Below are positions 45,789 to 57,643 of a stretch of DNA of 64,000 nt, piece after piece. The notes under the pieces are model-generated. The model saw only the letters and a list, made by a program, of their open reading frames with translations. It searched no databases and was not told where the DNA came from. A program made the translations under genes and the position numbers. Location of the stretch: positions 143,399,041 to 143,463,040 of the forward strand of contig NC_081406.1 in the NCBI RefSeq assembly GCF_030272615.1, in the 5' to 3' direction. This DNA comes from Cryptomeria japonica. Taxonomy: Eukaryota; Streptophyta; Pinopsida; Cupressales; Cupressaceae. Positions within the stretch are counted from its first letter, which is position 1. Every line of letters begins with the position of its first letter.

Positions 45789-46895
45789 TCAGGTGGATGA
45801 AGAATCTCTAATCGATGGAGTATTACTATGTTCTACTGGTGCAGAGACAGTTTCATCAACTTTCTGATCTCTCTTTCTAATCAATTGTTTTGAAAATTCT
45901 TGCTTTACCTCATCAACCTTTTCTTTGCCTTTCAAACTGGATCCTTTATTGTTTGCCGGTGAAGTCTTGCTTCTACAAAATTTTGCAATATGTCTAATCT
46001 TGTTAGAAGCATAACAAGTTACATTATTCTTTTGAATAGCCTTTCCATATCCTACGCCGGTTTGTGTTCTGCATTGATTAGATAAGTTCTCAAATCTTCC
46101 ACAAACATAACATCTTACATTCATTTTGCAATTCTCTGAATTATGACCAACTTTGTTGCATTTGGAACATTGACCGGTGGGTGCATTAATATTGTGATTG
46201 TTTCTAAATCTATATTGATTTTCTCTATGACCATACAGTTAAAGCATTTCCCATTAAATTTATAAGCACTAGGTTGTCTTACCGGTTTACTGTGATCATG
46301 ATTGTTTGCAGTACCAAAATTTTCTCCAACTTCAAATCCAAGTCCATTAGTATCTCCATTAGGTTTCTAATTTTTCAGCATGTCATCAAGTTCCTTTGAA
46401 CTTTTCTTGAATTTTTCTTTTTGTTTATTTGCAGTATCCAGCGCATTTTCCAGAATTCCCTTTTGTCTCATAAGCTTACTTATATCATGTTGCATGTGAA
46501 TCAGATCTTTCTTCAGCATATCATTTTCATGACTAAGTCTTAGATTTTCATTTCCAGCATCATTAAGTCTCCTAGTCAAGGCTTCTTCATTCTTCTTCAT
46601 GTCTTCAATATCTTTACATAACCTCATAGTCATATCTTGAATTTCATTCTTCATATTACTGTTCTCTATTCTCAACTTGTTTACAAGTTCATTAAGAGTT
46701 TGTTTTTCATCATCATCTTTTTGCATCTTCTCATGAAGTTCTTTTCTTTTATTTCTTGCTATACTGAGGTTCTCCTTAAGTCCTTGAATGAATTCCTATG
46801 TAGTCCTTAGATCAGCTTCAAGTTTTATATTCTTCAATTTTTCTTCATCATAATCTACAAGAGCTCCTTCCAATTTCTTTCTTAAGTTCTCCATC
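45789..46895 (-). pseudogene. Element C ORF1: coiled coil plus CCHC zinc knuckles (broken)
   Basis: From an ATG at about 46895 a Lys/Glu/Asn-rich coiled coil extends to about 46370, with a one-base indel near 46860, a TAG near 46800 and a stop at 46367. The segment NGLGFEVGENFG follows near 46330, then a CFNC knuckle lost to a frameshift, an intact CSKCNKVGHNSENC near 46133-46174, CYVCGRFENLSNQC (His lost) and CYASNKIRHIAKFC (degenerate). The tail is Lys/Glu-rich. It matches element B ORF1 in length and register and presumably was a Gag-like nucleic-acid-binding protein. Confidence 0.72.
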
Positions 46896-46950
46896 TGTAC
46901 TGCTGTCAGAATCTTCCTCAAGTTGTTAGGCTTTTGAAAATAGAGGACCA

Positions 46951-46962
46951 GGCTCTAATACC
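46951..46962 (-). other. Primer-binding site of element C
   Basis: On the - strand TGGTATTAGAGCC follows the 5' LTR: the Met-tRNA-type site with one C-to-T change. Confidence 0.85.
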
Positions 46963-46965
46963 AAT

Positions 46966-47869
46966 TGTTAAAATCAATGATAGTCCCAAAGACACTAAGA
47001 GGGGGGGGGGGGGGGTGTGAATCAGTGTCTGACTGGTTAGCAAAATATTTAAACTTATTAAGAACTTTGCATCCCAAAACAGTGTACCAGTAAATAAGAA
47101 TTAATGCAGCAAATAAGAATAATAGAGACAGGATAGAGAACACACCATAACACAAGATATTTAACGAGGAAACCCGGTGTGGGAAAAACCTCGGTGGGAT
47201 TTGTGACCCACAATATTCATTCACTAGCCAATGAATAAATATTACTTACAATGAGGGGCCTGCACATGCAGGAAGGCCAACTGCCTAGAGCTCACTGCTC
47301 AATAAGAGTCACACTAACTACAAAAGTGGATTATGAAATCCAATACAATGTACTGCTTCAAATCAACATCAACTATGCCAGGTTTAGTACTGGATTAAGT
47401 TCAGTCTATAACCAAAACCTTATACAAAATTCACCTTATGCATTCACATACAATATAGTCTATAACCAAAACCTTATACAAAATTCACCTTATGCATTCG
47501 CATGCAATATCCTTCCTTTTCCTTATTTTTCTATTTCATTCCTTACATTTCTACTCTATGCCTTATTACAAAATGACTTACAAGATCTCATACATATATG
47601 AGTCTTTTACAATGTACAATGTCGGCTTTACAAAAGATAATTATAATAAAATACAATAAACAAAAGTTTATTTCCTGTCGGCTGGAGTGCCGGTATGCAT
47701 TGTTGCCATTGTCGATGAAGTGTCTGTCGATGTATGTAGAAGTCTATTGCCAGTGCCGGTAACTGTCGGTGGCTTACCAGATGAATGCCAGTTGGTTGCC
47801 AGATGGTTTCCAAATGTTTGCCATCAATGACAACATCAACTATTCTCATAAGAGTGTAGAATGCCAATA
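46966..47869 (-). repeat. 5' LTR of element C
   Basis: About 904 bp, matching 41060-41953. A 15-base G run (47001-47015) replaces a 6-base run in the other LTR, an expansion by slippage. The terminal CCAACA has become CCAATA. Confidence 0.9.
47166..47211 (-). promoter_or_regulatory. ENE-like stem-loop and hairpin, element C 5' LTR
   Basis: Same structure as in the other C LTR: GAGG/CCUC outer stem (47166-47169 with 47189-47192), UUUUU opposite UUU, CCC/GGG inner stem, and adjacent hairpin GUGGG/CCCAC (47194-47211). All stem bases are unchanged between the two LTRs. Confidence 0.6.
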
Positions 47870-48149
47870 GTTCATTTGCTTATCATTTTGTTGTTGGAGT
47901 TTATATGTTTATGCTTTGGTGTTTGATTATCTGATATCTAGCGAATACTGATTCACTCCCCCCTCTCAGTCTTCATTTTTGATTGCTGCTAACAACTATC
48001 ACTATCTATTTTTTTATTTCCCTCATCCTCTTCTTTATGTTCTTCCTCATTCACTTTTTCGTTGCCTTCATATTTTTTATTTTATTTTTGTTGCACCCTA
48101 CTAAGATGAAGTGATTCTTTACTACAAAAGGTACCAATAAGTGGTGAAA

Positions 48150-51100
48150 TTCTTTCCTAGATTGAGCAATCAAATTTCTAATGTGTCATTTACAAATCTC
48201 TAACCATTGCATATTTTCTCAGCTAATACTAATGTTCTTTACAATATGCATTTTGGAAGTCAATGTATTCCTCTTGAAAAATTTTGTCCGTCTTCCTCAA
48301 GTCCTAGGGCCAATAGTCTACATCTTGAGTATCATCCTTATAAATTGGTGAAGAGACTTTTTCAATTACTTTCATGAATTTATCTACTTGCATCTTCAAA
48401 GTGAGAGTAACCTGTTCCATGATCATTAAGAATGTGAGTCTACAATTAGACCTAGTAATGATTATCTCCTTACCTTGGTATAATTTTTTGTTCCTTTTCT
48501 TCCACAAAAACCATAAAATCTTAGTAGACAAGGATAACTAAAACAATTAGACTTTTTATTTCATAACTTAAAAAACCTTGCAAGGACTTCAGACTATGAC
48601 ATTTTATCAGTTATTTTCCACCCCACAATGTTATCCATGAAAAAATACCGAACTTTAGAGGCATATTTACACGGAAATAGGATATAAAAACAATCCTCCA
48701 AACACCCACACAACAGACAAGTGACATGATTAATACTAATAACCATATTTTGAATGATTAATTGTCATTTAAAATAATTTGTTTTTAGCTCAATCCTATT
48801 GGACCAACAAATAGAAAACATTTTGAATATTGTTTATACTCAAAGTTCAAATTCCACTTTCTATTAGCATGATTAAAGTTACAATAAGCTTGTGATAGAA
48901 TATTATATAGAAAATAGGCCTTAGAGTATAGAAAGGGGGATTCGTCAAACCATTTATACTTCATAAGACATTCAAGATCATTGAGAATTTTGGTTGGCTT
49001 CTTAATATTTCCCATTGAATTCATGATGATAGAGTGTGTTCTTTTTCTATTATTTGACAAGTTATATTCAAATCATAGTATATTCCAAGATTTTGTTCAC
49101 AAATAGATCTTTACATACCTCCTAGGCCCACCAAATACTACGAAAGTGAATTTGAGTGTATTATTTTAGGATTTTAGTGTATTATTTATATAACTCCTAA
49201 GCCCACCATATACTATGAAACATAGGAGACCCATAAGGGATAGCCTTAAAGTTACCAAAAAATGTATCTTGTATATGAATATTATTCCACTTAATTGCTC
49301 TTTTAGGAGTAGTTTCTTGTTTATTCTTTCTTACTAACACCTTCAAAGGCTCATTTCCATCTAATGCTTTGACAACTGACTTAAAACTAGTGCATTTCCT
49401 TGAATTCTAAGATCTTTAATATCTTGAGCACCTAGATCCTTACACATACAACACTAGTCCTAACTAACTACATGTTTCCTCTTCTTACCCCTACCATTAG
49501 GCTAGAGGAACTATTTGATAATTTTTTGAATCTTATTAATCTAATAACAAGCCAAAAATCACGCTCAAGCATAATAAATGGTGTAAGAAGAAAGAATATT
49601 TTGGTAGATCTGTATTCTACTAGCAAGAGACAAGTAGTTCCTATCTGACTACTAATCTTCCTCTCAATCTTGGAAAACATCCAATTCCACATATTGGGGA
49701 CAAAGGGAGAAATAGAAAAATGAATGACCCAGTACCTCACAATTTTCTAAGGACCTCACCACTACCAAACAAAGGAGCCCACCCAATCCAGTGGAGTTCT
49801 AGGACAACTTAGCAAAACTTAGTCTCTGATATTTTTGAACTAGAAGAACAAAAAAACAAAATCAAGCTTGTTAATACGATTCACCATATTCTTCTTATCA
49901 AGACCAAGGAACAATTCAATATCATCTACAAACTAAATATTAAACAAAAGTTATTCATCAAGAAGATTGATTCCATGCTTTTGATCCAATGACAAATAAT
50001 ATAGGAGCCAAGGGACATCCCTATCTAATAGATCTTCCCAAGGGGAAAGAATCAATCAGCTCACCATTAATGTCAACTTGGGCATTTTCATATTTAAACA
50101 ACACTTTAACCATCTTATAGTATGATTCTACGAATCCAATTGCTTCTAAAACTATAAAATAAATGACCACTCAACTCGATCATATGTTTTTTCAAAATCA
50201 ATTAATAGAATGCCAACATCTTGTGAGCTTCTCTTGACCAATCAAGGTCTTCCCAACTGGTCAACCAATTCTCAAGTATGTATCTTCCCTTTATGAATAA
50301 TGTATGGGTTTTGTTAACCATGATTAGTAAAACATCAATTAACCCCCTAGAAAGCAATTTAGCAAAAAAGTTATAGAAGAATTTAAGTAAAGTAATTGGT
50401 CTCCAAATCTTTATATTACTCTTATCACCATCCTTTGGCAACAATTTTATAATTCCTCATTGATCTTACTACATAAGGAATCCTCTTCAATAGCCTTTAT
50501 GTATACTTCATATAGGTCCTCTACTATGCAATCCATATTAGATTTATAAAACTCAACTAGTAACCCATCTACTCCTAGAGATTTACCATTTTGAAATTTA
50601 TAAGACGGGACTAGTAATCTCTATGCCCACTTCCTTGGCCATCTGAAGGCTAAGTTTATTGGGTATGATCATTTTGCATAGATCTTGGTCTTGGATACAA
50701 TTTAATTTCTTGTCTTATGTAGTAAATAGAGTCTTATAAAAGTTCCCAAAAAACTTTTATTTCATTATTGTTATGGCACCATTTGTCATCAATAAGAATT
50801 TGGCCTATTTTTTCCACATTGTTTTTCCCTTAAGATGTTAAAGAAATCTTTTGTTCCTTTATCCCTTTTTTAATCCAATTTACTCTATCCCTTACTCTAG
50901 CTCCTTGGGTTTGTTTAGTCTAGAACTTTCTCAAGCTATATTGGATCATCTTAGGTTATTGATCAGTTCATTATTATCTAGATCAAGTTGCAATTTAAGT
51001 TCAGTATTCGATGATTCTTCTTATAAGTAGAATTTTGATTTTTAACTATTTATGGCATCTCATTTACCAATGATGCTCAAAATTATTTTTAGATTCCTAA

Positions 51101-51991
51101 TGAGTGTATCATAGTACTTTATAACTTGTCCCTTATGAAATAGGGCTTTGGTGAGGCTTCTAAGGTTGTGGATTTAATCCAAGAAATCTTGTTGTTTATG
51201 AAGCTCAGTATTGAGTTTATATAAACATCCTTTTTTGCTATTCTTAAAAGGTCTACTATCTTTACATATAATTTTTTCCTTTATAGTATAATTATCACAT
51301 AGAGATTTTGGTTCAACTCGAACATAATTGGAGTTACTTCTATTGTCAAAGCAGAATGTGTCACTTTGTACATAAAATCTATCAAGCCTACAAATACTCT
51401 CTTACTATCTTCTTGACTATTAAACCATGTGTACCAAATACTCCTTCTTTCCTTCTTGCATTCTAAGGGATAAAAAATTCTCAACAACTTTTTCATTCTC
51501 TCCTAAAAAAAAAAATTTCCTTTCTACCTCCAAGAGTTTCCTCTAACTTTATCTTATTTTTATTCATGTTAAAATTCCCTCCTAATATGCATCAAATATT
51601 GGGGAGAGAGGACGTCGTCCACCTCCATAGAGTTAATTGTCTCTTTGTAATCATTAGAAGCATGCATAGAGCGGATCCCAAATTTGAAGATGTTATTTTC
51701 AAAAATAACCCACAAGCATAATATAGGGGGAACATCCAGAGCTTTTGATACACTTTCTCCAATTATTACTAACAAGTACTTCTACTTCTTCCCCTCTATC
51801 ATGGATAGTGTGAAATTCCAAAGGATTCTTCCACACAAAATTTAGATTGTTACTCAATTGAAATCCACAACTTTAACTTCTTGCAATAGAAGAAAACCCA
51901 TTTTTTTTGTTTGATTACAAAGGGCCCTTATGATATACTTTTTGTCTAGGGACTCAAGTCCCTTAATGTTCCAACTGATGTAGTTCGTCAT
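48150..51991 (-). pseudogene. LINE (L1-type) ORF2: endonuclease, reverse transcriptase and C-terminal region (broken)
   Basis: Starts at an ATG at 51991 with the typical endonuclease opening MTNYISWNIKGLESLDKK and a later FLLLQEVK motif (about 51890-51990). A GGNFNM-type segment, the expected GDFN position, lies near 51560. RT blocks include ITLLKFFYNFFAKLLSRGL at about 50340-50410 and the catalytic FVDD at 49921-49932. A WFLWKKRNKKLYQG segment near 48480-48520 marks the C-terminal region. The span of about 3.8 kb is close to a full plant L1 ORF2, but it is full of stops and indels. It would nick DNA and prime reverse transcription at the nick. ORF1 was not clearly found upstream. Confidence 0.8.
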
Positions 51992-53849
51992 GCTTCACCC
52001 TAGGAGGATGAGTTGTCTCCAATTGAGGGGGATAGATAGGAATATTTTAGGTTATCTTTAAATTCCATCCCTTCAACATCTACTATGATTCTAATGTATA
52101 AAGGGTATGAAAGTGAGTTTTTCATCCTTTACCTTACTTTTCTTAATTCTTTCATTTTATCAAAGTCTAATTCTTGGGAATTTTTATTGTGTGTAATGGT
52201 AGGTCAGGAATCATGTTTTTTATAAACCTCTTTCTCTTTCCTTTTCTTGATTAATAAAACAAACACTAGGGGATACACTATTTTATATTAAAATATTAAA
52301 AAGATTTACATTTATATTGTATCACTAGTCTGGGCTGTCTGCCAAAATCTTATCAACAAAACCACCCCTAAACATATGATACAAAAATATCTCATAATTC
52401 AGCTGGAGACGTACTATTATCGACAATCCATACATGTATAAATTGTTAATACCCAACATATACCCATGCTAGTGAAAAAAACCTAATTATATAACCATAT
52501 AGCCAAAAAGATAGACATGTGTAGTAATTGACTACACCATTTGCTTCTCATATTTGGTCACAAACCTCACTTTTACTAGGAAAGAGGGTCAACAATCTAC
52601 ATGCATCTCTAACTCCTCCAATTCTCCTAAGTTATCCATATTCAAAATCTCATTAGTCACCTCCCCACGACAACCTTTGTCCACACCACACTCAATCAAC
52701 CCTTCATCCATCAAATATTTATTAAACCACCCATCACCCTCCTCTAGGACCAGGCCCAATGGTTGCTTAAAAAATAGAATACTTATTTCCATTGCAAGCC
52801 TCCTGAAAGAGAATGAGGTAGGATTTGCAAAAGTAATCAATAAAAATTTCTCAACCTCATGGTCCTATCACCACACCACATAGAAATCCCTTGAAAGTGG
52901 AATTCCTTCTCCAATTGCCATATTCTTCATGATATCTCCAATTTCTCCCAGAAACTACTTCCTTATATCACCCTGACAAATTGAGTTGGTCATCTCCTTA
53001 AACTCACCCGTTTTGAGCAGGGACCCCAAGAACATGGAGGAAATATATATGTCAACTCAATAGCAATGATTTTCCTTGATAAATTCATCACCCAACATCA
53101 TTTTAACTATATGGATGACCAAGTCATGGTTCGAATTGACCACACCTTATAGCCTCTTCACATAAATCTCTCAAAAAAGGCCATCTATTTCTTTTTGCAT
53201 ACTAACTAAATAGGGGTATCCATACCTCACTCCCACCTAGCACCACTATCATTGGGCAAAGCAGAATTTAGGATGTTGAGAATAGAAATATATAATTCTC
53301 ATTTGAAGGCTAAAACATGAATTACATTGATTTTTTCGAGCCCTAAGCAATGATATCAATTTAATCACAAAGGGTAGCCATGAGAATATATCATTCCTTG
53401 ATCTCCTAAATCATAAATATCGTCACCCTTTAAGTACCATTTCCCCATTTGCACTACCATCACCCAATCCAAATGTAAACATTCATCTTTAAAATGTGCT
53501 TAATTTCATCAGTGGGCCCATAAAGTCATGTGTCGATAATTAATCCTAAAATGGGGATATCAAATATGATGAGGTAACATCCCACCTTAAAATTTCCAAT
53601 GTATACATGATGGCTGCATGATCCTATCCCATCTTAGCAGGTCATGTATCGACATCATTGAGTTATTGCAACTAACCACCATGTAAATAGAATCTTAGTG
53701 ACTATGCCCAAATTGCCCAACTCATCTACCTCCATATTACCTTCCCCATATACATGTTATATTTTGAAACGTTTAAATCTTCTTGCCACATCCTAAATCA
53801 AGCATATCCATTTCTATAATTTCCAATTGGGGGTATGTTTCTACCTAAC
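51992..53849. other. Region without a recognised gene (possible LINE 5' part)
   Basis: An 83-residue - strand open frame at 52589-52840 and scattered shorter ones occur. It lies where LINE ORF1 would be expected, but no zinc knuckle or RRM-like motif could be read, so no product is assigned. Confidence 0.35.
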
Positions 53850-54110
53850 TGCATTGATTGCAACCTAATAATTTCCCTCCAAGTGCACAATTGAGACATC
53901 AAGGTCTTGACCATACTCCAAACCAATTAGAGAATCCTTAAATTCTACCTCGTTATTCATAGTAATCCCTAAACTAACTTACTTCTACGATAAGATCCTT
54001 CCCATCTAATCTTTGATAATACATGTATTGCCACTCATCCCAGGATGCACTTTGAGGCACCATCAAATTTTATTTTCACACAACCTGAAGTACGAGTAGC
54101 CCACTTGACT
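53850..54110 (-). pseudogene. RNase H domain fragment of a retroelement
   Basis: The - strand translation gives KIKFDGASKC (about 54060-54090), then ITMNNEVEFKDSLIGLEYG (about 53915-53972), with a following V-I-N-A-like end. These match the DG and NNxAE blocks of type I RNase H found in plant LINEs and gypsy elements. Frames change between the blocks and stops are present. The parent element is not identified. Confidence 0.6.
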
Positions 54111-54369
54111 CCCTCATGGGGGTTGGAAGGAAGATCAACCTTCTTGGCCCCATTAAGGAGGGGAACTCTTAATCCTTCAAGATTTCCATTTTTTCATCAT
54201 CCCCGTTTGTAAATGAGTTATTGTGGATATTCACATTGTGAGAAAAAACATTGCACAATTCTACTACTATTAACTCTTCTTTTGCAACTAGAGACTCACT
54301 CAATTCCTTATCTTGAAATATCCTCCTATTTCATTCCTTCTATATTTCCCAAATCCTACAAGAAGGTAT

Positions 54370-55331
54370 GAAATTCTAGATACAACCAAATAAAGAATTA
54401 TTTAACACGAGAAGGGGGGTGAATCAATTCAAACCTCAATGACACTTTGCTTCGGATCCATTAAACTTGAAAGCACACTTAATTAGTTGCTATAATTATG
54501 AAACATGAAAGCGCAAAGCACAACATACACATGAACACTAAATTTATGTGGAAAACCCTAAATAGGAAAAAAGCATAGTGAGAATCAAACTCACAATATG
54601 AATAATTGATTAAAAAGTTTAGCCTCGAGGCCAAGGATCTCAGTGCCCCTGAAATGACTTGCAAGAATAAGGTGCACAAACTTAGGGAAAGATACAAAGG
54701 ACTTTAAGTATTAAGACTCCTTGACTTAGGGAAAGATACAAATATGCTTAAACTACCAAAAGGAACACAACTTCTTCTAGCGGGTGTAGAGGATCAAATG
54801 AACTAAGATGAATAAGATCTCTTGACCATGAAATTACCCCTAAACCATTGTGTCAAGCAACCAATGTCATGGAAAACATATCTAACTTCAAACTATGTCT
54901 CAATGCTCCTCACCATTATCTTTTGCACATCTTCGATACCAAATCTTCTTGTGTATTATTCAAATCCACTTCACATCAATTCACATGCATCCTATACTCA
55001 ACTCATACAACCAAACTCCTATATATATAAGACAATTAATTGAAACCCTAAACTAGGTCGTCCACAAACAAAATATACAAAATTACATAAATTCAACCAC
55101 CTAGACCTATAACATCCATTCTAGTCCACTCCAGAAGATAGAGGGGACCCAAACACATCACAACACATCCTTCCTAAACAATTCTAATGAACCACACATT
55201 CTAACACATCCTCCAAGGTTGGTACCAAATGAAATGGGTAGATAAACAATGTAGCATGCCAACCAATTGACCCAAAACTATTCCAATGCACCAAACATAA
55301 TGAAAGTCTACACACACCATAGTGAGACCCA
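54370..55331 (-). repeat. Truncated LTR E
   Basis: An LTR-like sequence on the - strand, recognised by the C-rich GATTCACCCCCCTTCTCGTG segment near its 3' end (about 54410), a hairpin GTGAG/CTCAC with a seven-base loop (54578-54594) and a decayed U-rich stem-loop (about 54545-54577). Its upstream part ends at 55331, exactly where E2 begins in the opposite orientation. The outer end is approximate. Confidence 0.6.
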
Positions 55332-56525
55332 TGTTGGAAACATGAGTTGTTGTGTTTGTTGTCATTGATGTCACCTTGTGTTGCAAAATGAGTTGTGTTA
55401 TATTGGATGTCACTATGTACCTTGTGTTGCATATGAGTTGTTGTATATTGGATGTCACTAAGTACCTTGTGTTTTAGATGAGTTGTTGTATATTGGGTGT
55501 CCCTATGTGTTGCAAATGGTAGTTTGATATTGTTGAATGGACTATTAATGGCATTGAGTAAGTATGAGGTGTTTCTAGAAGATTGGTGTAGTAGAAGGTT
55601 CAATATGCATGAAAGAGTATTTAATGTCCTAATGGAAGAATTTTTTGCATTCCTTTGATATGTAAATATTATAAATTGTAGTTCTAGATATAATTTTTAT
55701 GATCTATGTAAATTGTACTATCAAATTTATTGGTCCCCTATGGTTTGTTGTTGTTGTTGTTGTTGTTCCTCATAGTGGAATGTCTGTCAAAACAAGTCGA
55801 GAGAATTCTTGGTGGTTCTATAATATATGGATTCAAGTGTTATAGCTTTCAGACACGTTCATTTAATTTGTGCAGTGTTCAAGTTCATTTTTCTAGTGAT
55901 GGTTCAACCTAGAAGTGAAGTTATGATGTTTTGAGTTTAATGTTGTCAGTTAATCCAGGCTCTAGTTGACTGAGGTGATGCATTTTATCTAGATCATGCG
56001 TTTTTTGGTTCATACACATTTTGGTAATTAATTTTTTATATTGATATGGGTCTCACCGTGGAATGTCTTAATTTGTACCATGTTGTGTGCATTGGAGAAT
56101 GTTTTGGGATCAACTGGCTAACGTGCTACAATACTACCTACACATTTCTCTTAGTACCGACCTTCGAGGATGTGTTAACGTATTTGGTTCATTGGAGTCA
56201 ATTAGAAAGACCTTATGTTATGATATATTTGGGTCCTGTATATCTCTTGGAGTGAATCACCCTTGACATTATTGGTCTGGATGGCCCAAATTTGTGTAAT
56301 ATTGTATACTATGTATGTGGCTGACCTAGTTTAAGGTTTCAATGAATTTATCTTATCTATGTAGGAGTGCAGATGTATGAGTTGACTATGGGATGAATGT
56401 GAATAGGCATGGAGTTAACATGATTGATGCACAAGAAGATTTGATATTGCAAAAGTGAAAAAGACAATTGAGAAGAAAGTTGAGATAGTGTTTGTGATCA
56501 AATATGTGTTGCATATGTCAAATTG
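55332..56525 (+). repeat. LTR-like fragment E2, inverted relative to E
   Basis: Starts TGTTGGAAACATGAG at 55332. The stretch 56040-56520 matches the complement of about 54870-55331 (shared phrases ATGGGTCTCAC, GAGGATGTGTTA, GACCTAGTTTA). E2 thus forms an inverted pair with E. It is cut off near 56525. Confidence 0.6.
55342..55517 (+). repeat. Four-unit tandem repeat, 45-46-bp period
   Basis: Units begin ATGAGTTGTTGT or a variant at 55342, 55388, 55433 and 55478, and contain ATTGGATGTCAC and CCTTGTGTTGC. They lie in the upstream (promoter-side) part of the E2 LTR, where such repeats can act as enhancers; that role is only inferred. Confidence 0.85.
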
Positions 56526-56780
56526 AATGATGTTTTAGTATGGTTGTCATTGATGTCAACATACTGATTCTATTTCAATGTTTGGTTTTTATTTTAGATG
56601 TTCTGACTTATTGTAGATATATTCATGATGTGTTGGCAACTTGTTTAATATTACTTTGAGATTCTTCTTTCGTGATTTGGTGGTCTGGAAGGTGTGCTTT
56701 GGAAATCTATGCAGTGATGATGATGATTGACTAGTAGAGTTTTTAGAGCTCTGCATTTCTCTGCATCTTCAACTCTCCAA
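56526..56780 (+). repeat. Truncated LTR related to D
   Basis: A TGTTTTAGTATGG start, a GTCATTGATGTCAACATAC phrase and a TTCGTGATTTGGTGG phrase resemble the beginning of solo LTR D. It stops where the copia G remnant begins. Confidence 0.45.
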
Positions 56781-57034
56781 TTACATTTCTAGATTTATGT
56801 TTCTCATGCATGTATCTTTGTTATTTTGATTTGGCATGTGTTGTTGTGCTTTGGAATTGTTCTTTCCTAGTCTGCTTAGCCCCAAACACTCTATCTTCTT
56901 GGTCCATTGATTGCGGCATTTGGATAACATTTTGTTGCGTTGTAGTGTGGTCCACTTCTCAATCCTTTCCACCATGAGAATGTTTAGTGAACATTTATTT
57001 TGGGTTCCATTTCAGTCATGAGGTAGAAGTTTAC

Positions 57035-57412
57035 CTATTCACTGTTTTGGGCTAGCCTTCTTCTTGTCTGCACACCATCATACTTATTGCCTATCATTTG
57101 ATCTTTTGGGTGATTTTCCTGCACATACAGGTTGGGGGGCTTGTTGGGTACTTCTTCTGGTTTACTATCAGATTGCATTTCATGTTCATCACCAGAATCA
57201 TCATACCAGGTGACTTGAGCATATCTCCCTTTATGAAAATATTCATCTACTCTCACATTCACACTCTCAATGACTCTTATTAGTCTTTTGTTGCAGCATT
57301 TGTAGGCCTTACTATCAATTGAGTAACCAAGGAAAATACCTTCATCACTCCTCGAATCAAAGTTGCCCAAGCCCTCTCGATCTCTTTTGATGAAGCATTT
57401 ACTCCTAAACAC
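57035..57412 (-). pseudogene. Copia G integrase C-terminal region and RT linker
   Basis: Reads SDEGIFLGYSIDSKAYKCCNKR, then a VIESVNVRVDE segment and an acidic linker ending RRRLAQNSE. The FLGYS motif is the conserved post-integrase (core C-terminal) region of Ty1/copia. The frame stays open for 125 residues. RT should follow but is absent. Confidence 0.8.
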
Positions 57413-57643
57413 TTTGAAGTACTTGATTGATGGCTTCTAGTCATACCACAGTTCATAAGGTGTCATTTTGTTTTTTGTTCTTAGTTGAACCTAGTTCATA
57501 TTGTATATAGCAGTATGGACTGCTTCCTTCTAGTATATATCTGATATGTTTGCCTCATTTAGCATGGTTCTTGCCATCTCCTTGATTGTCTTGTTTTTCA
57601 TTTCTACCACACCATTTTGTTGTGGTGTCCTAGGGGTTGAATA

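Larger units (their letters stand above)
41060..47869 (-). mobile_element. Non-autonomous LTR retrotransposon C with ORF1 and ORF2
   Basis: A 6,810-bp element on the - strand with LTRs at 41060-41953 and 46966-47869. The flanks ATTCA (41055-41059) and GTTCA (47870-47874) are a target duplication with one mismatch. The purine tract next to the left LTR and the primer site next to the right LTR fix orientation. It carries the same two ORFs as A and B and no pol. Both ORFs are damaged mostly by point changes, and ORF2 keeps one frame over 1,117 codons, so C is the best-preserved ORF2 copy here. Confidence 0.9.
39940..47994 (+). mobile_element. Solo LTR D, interrupted by element C
   Basis: The LTR starts TGTTGGGG at 39940 and ends GCTAACA at 47994, with a perfect target duplication ACTAT at 39935-39939 and 47995-47999. 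Element C occupies 41060-47869, leaving about 1,245 bp of LTR. It is related to the element B LTR, sharing the GTGAGCTCTAGGCAGTG-type phrase, the T-arm-like hairpin and the U-rich stem-loop. No internal region or primer site follows, so it is a solo LTR formed by recombination before or after C arrived. Confidence 0.88.

Noticed and set aside
41335-47601. A 116-residue + strand open frame found twice (41335-41685 and 47251-47601)
   Set aside because: It is antisense within the two LTRs of element C, which are copies of each other; its repetition reflects LTR duplication, not coding selection.
52589-52840. An 83-residue - strand open frame as a gene
   Set aside because: No motif, no homologous copy in the window, and AT-rich decayed surroundings; it could be part of LINE ORF1 but this cannot be shown.
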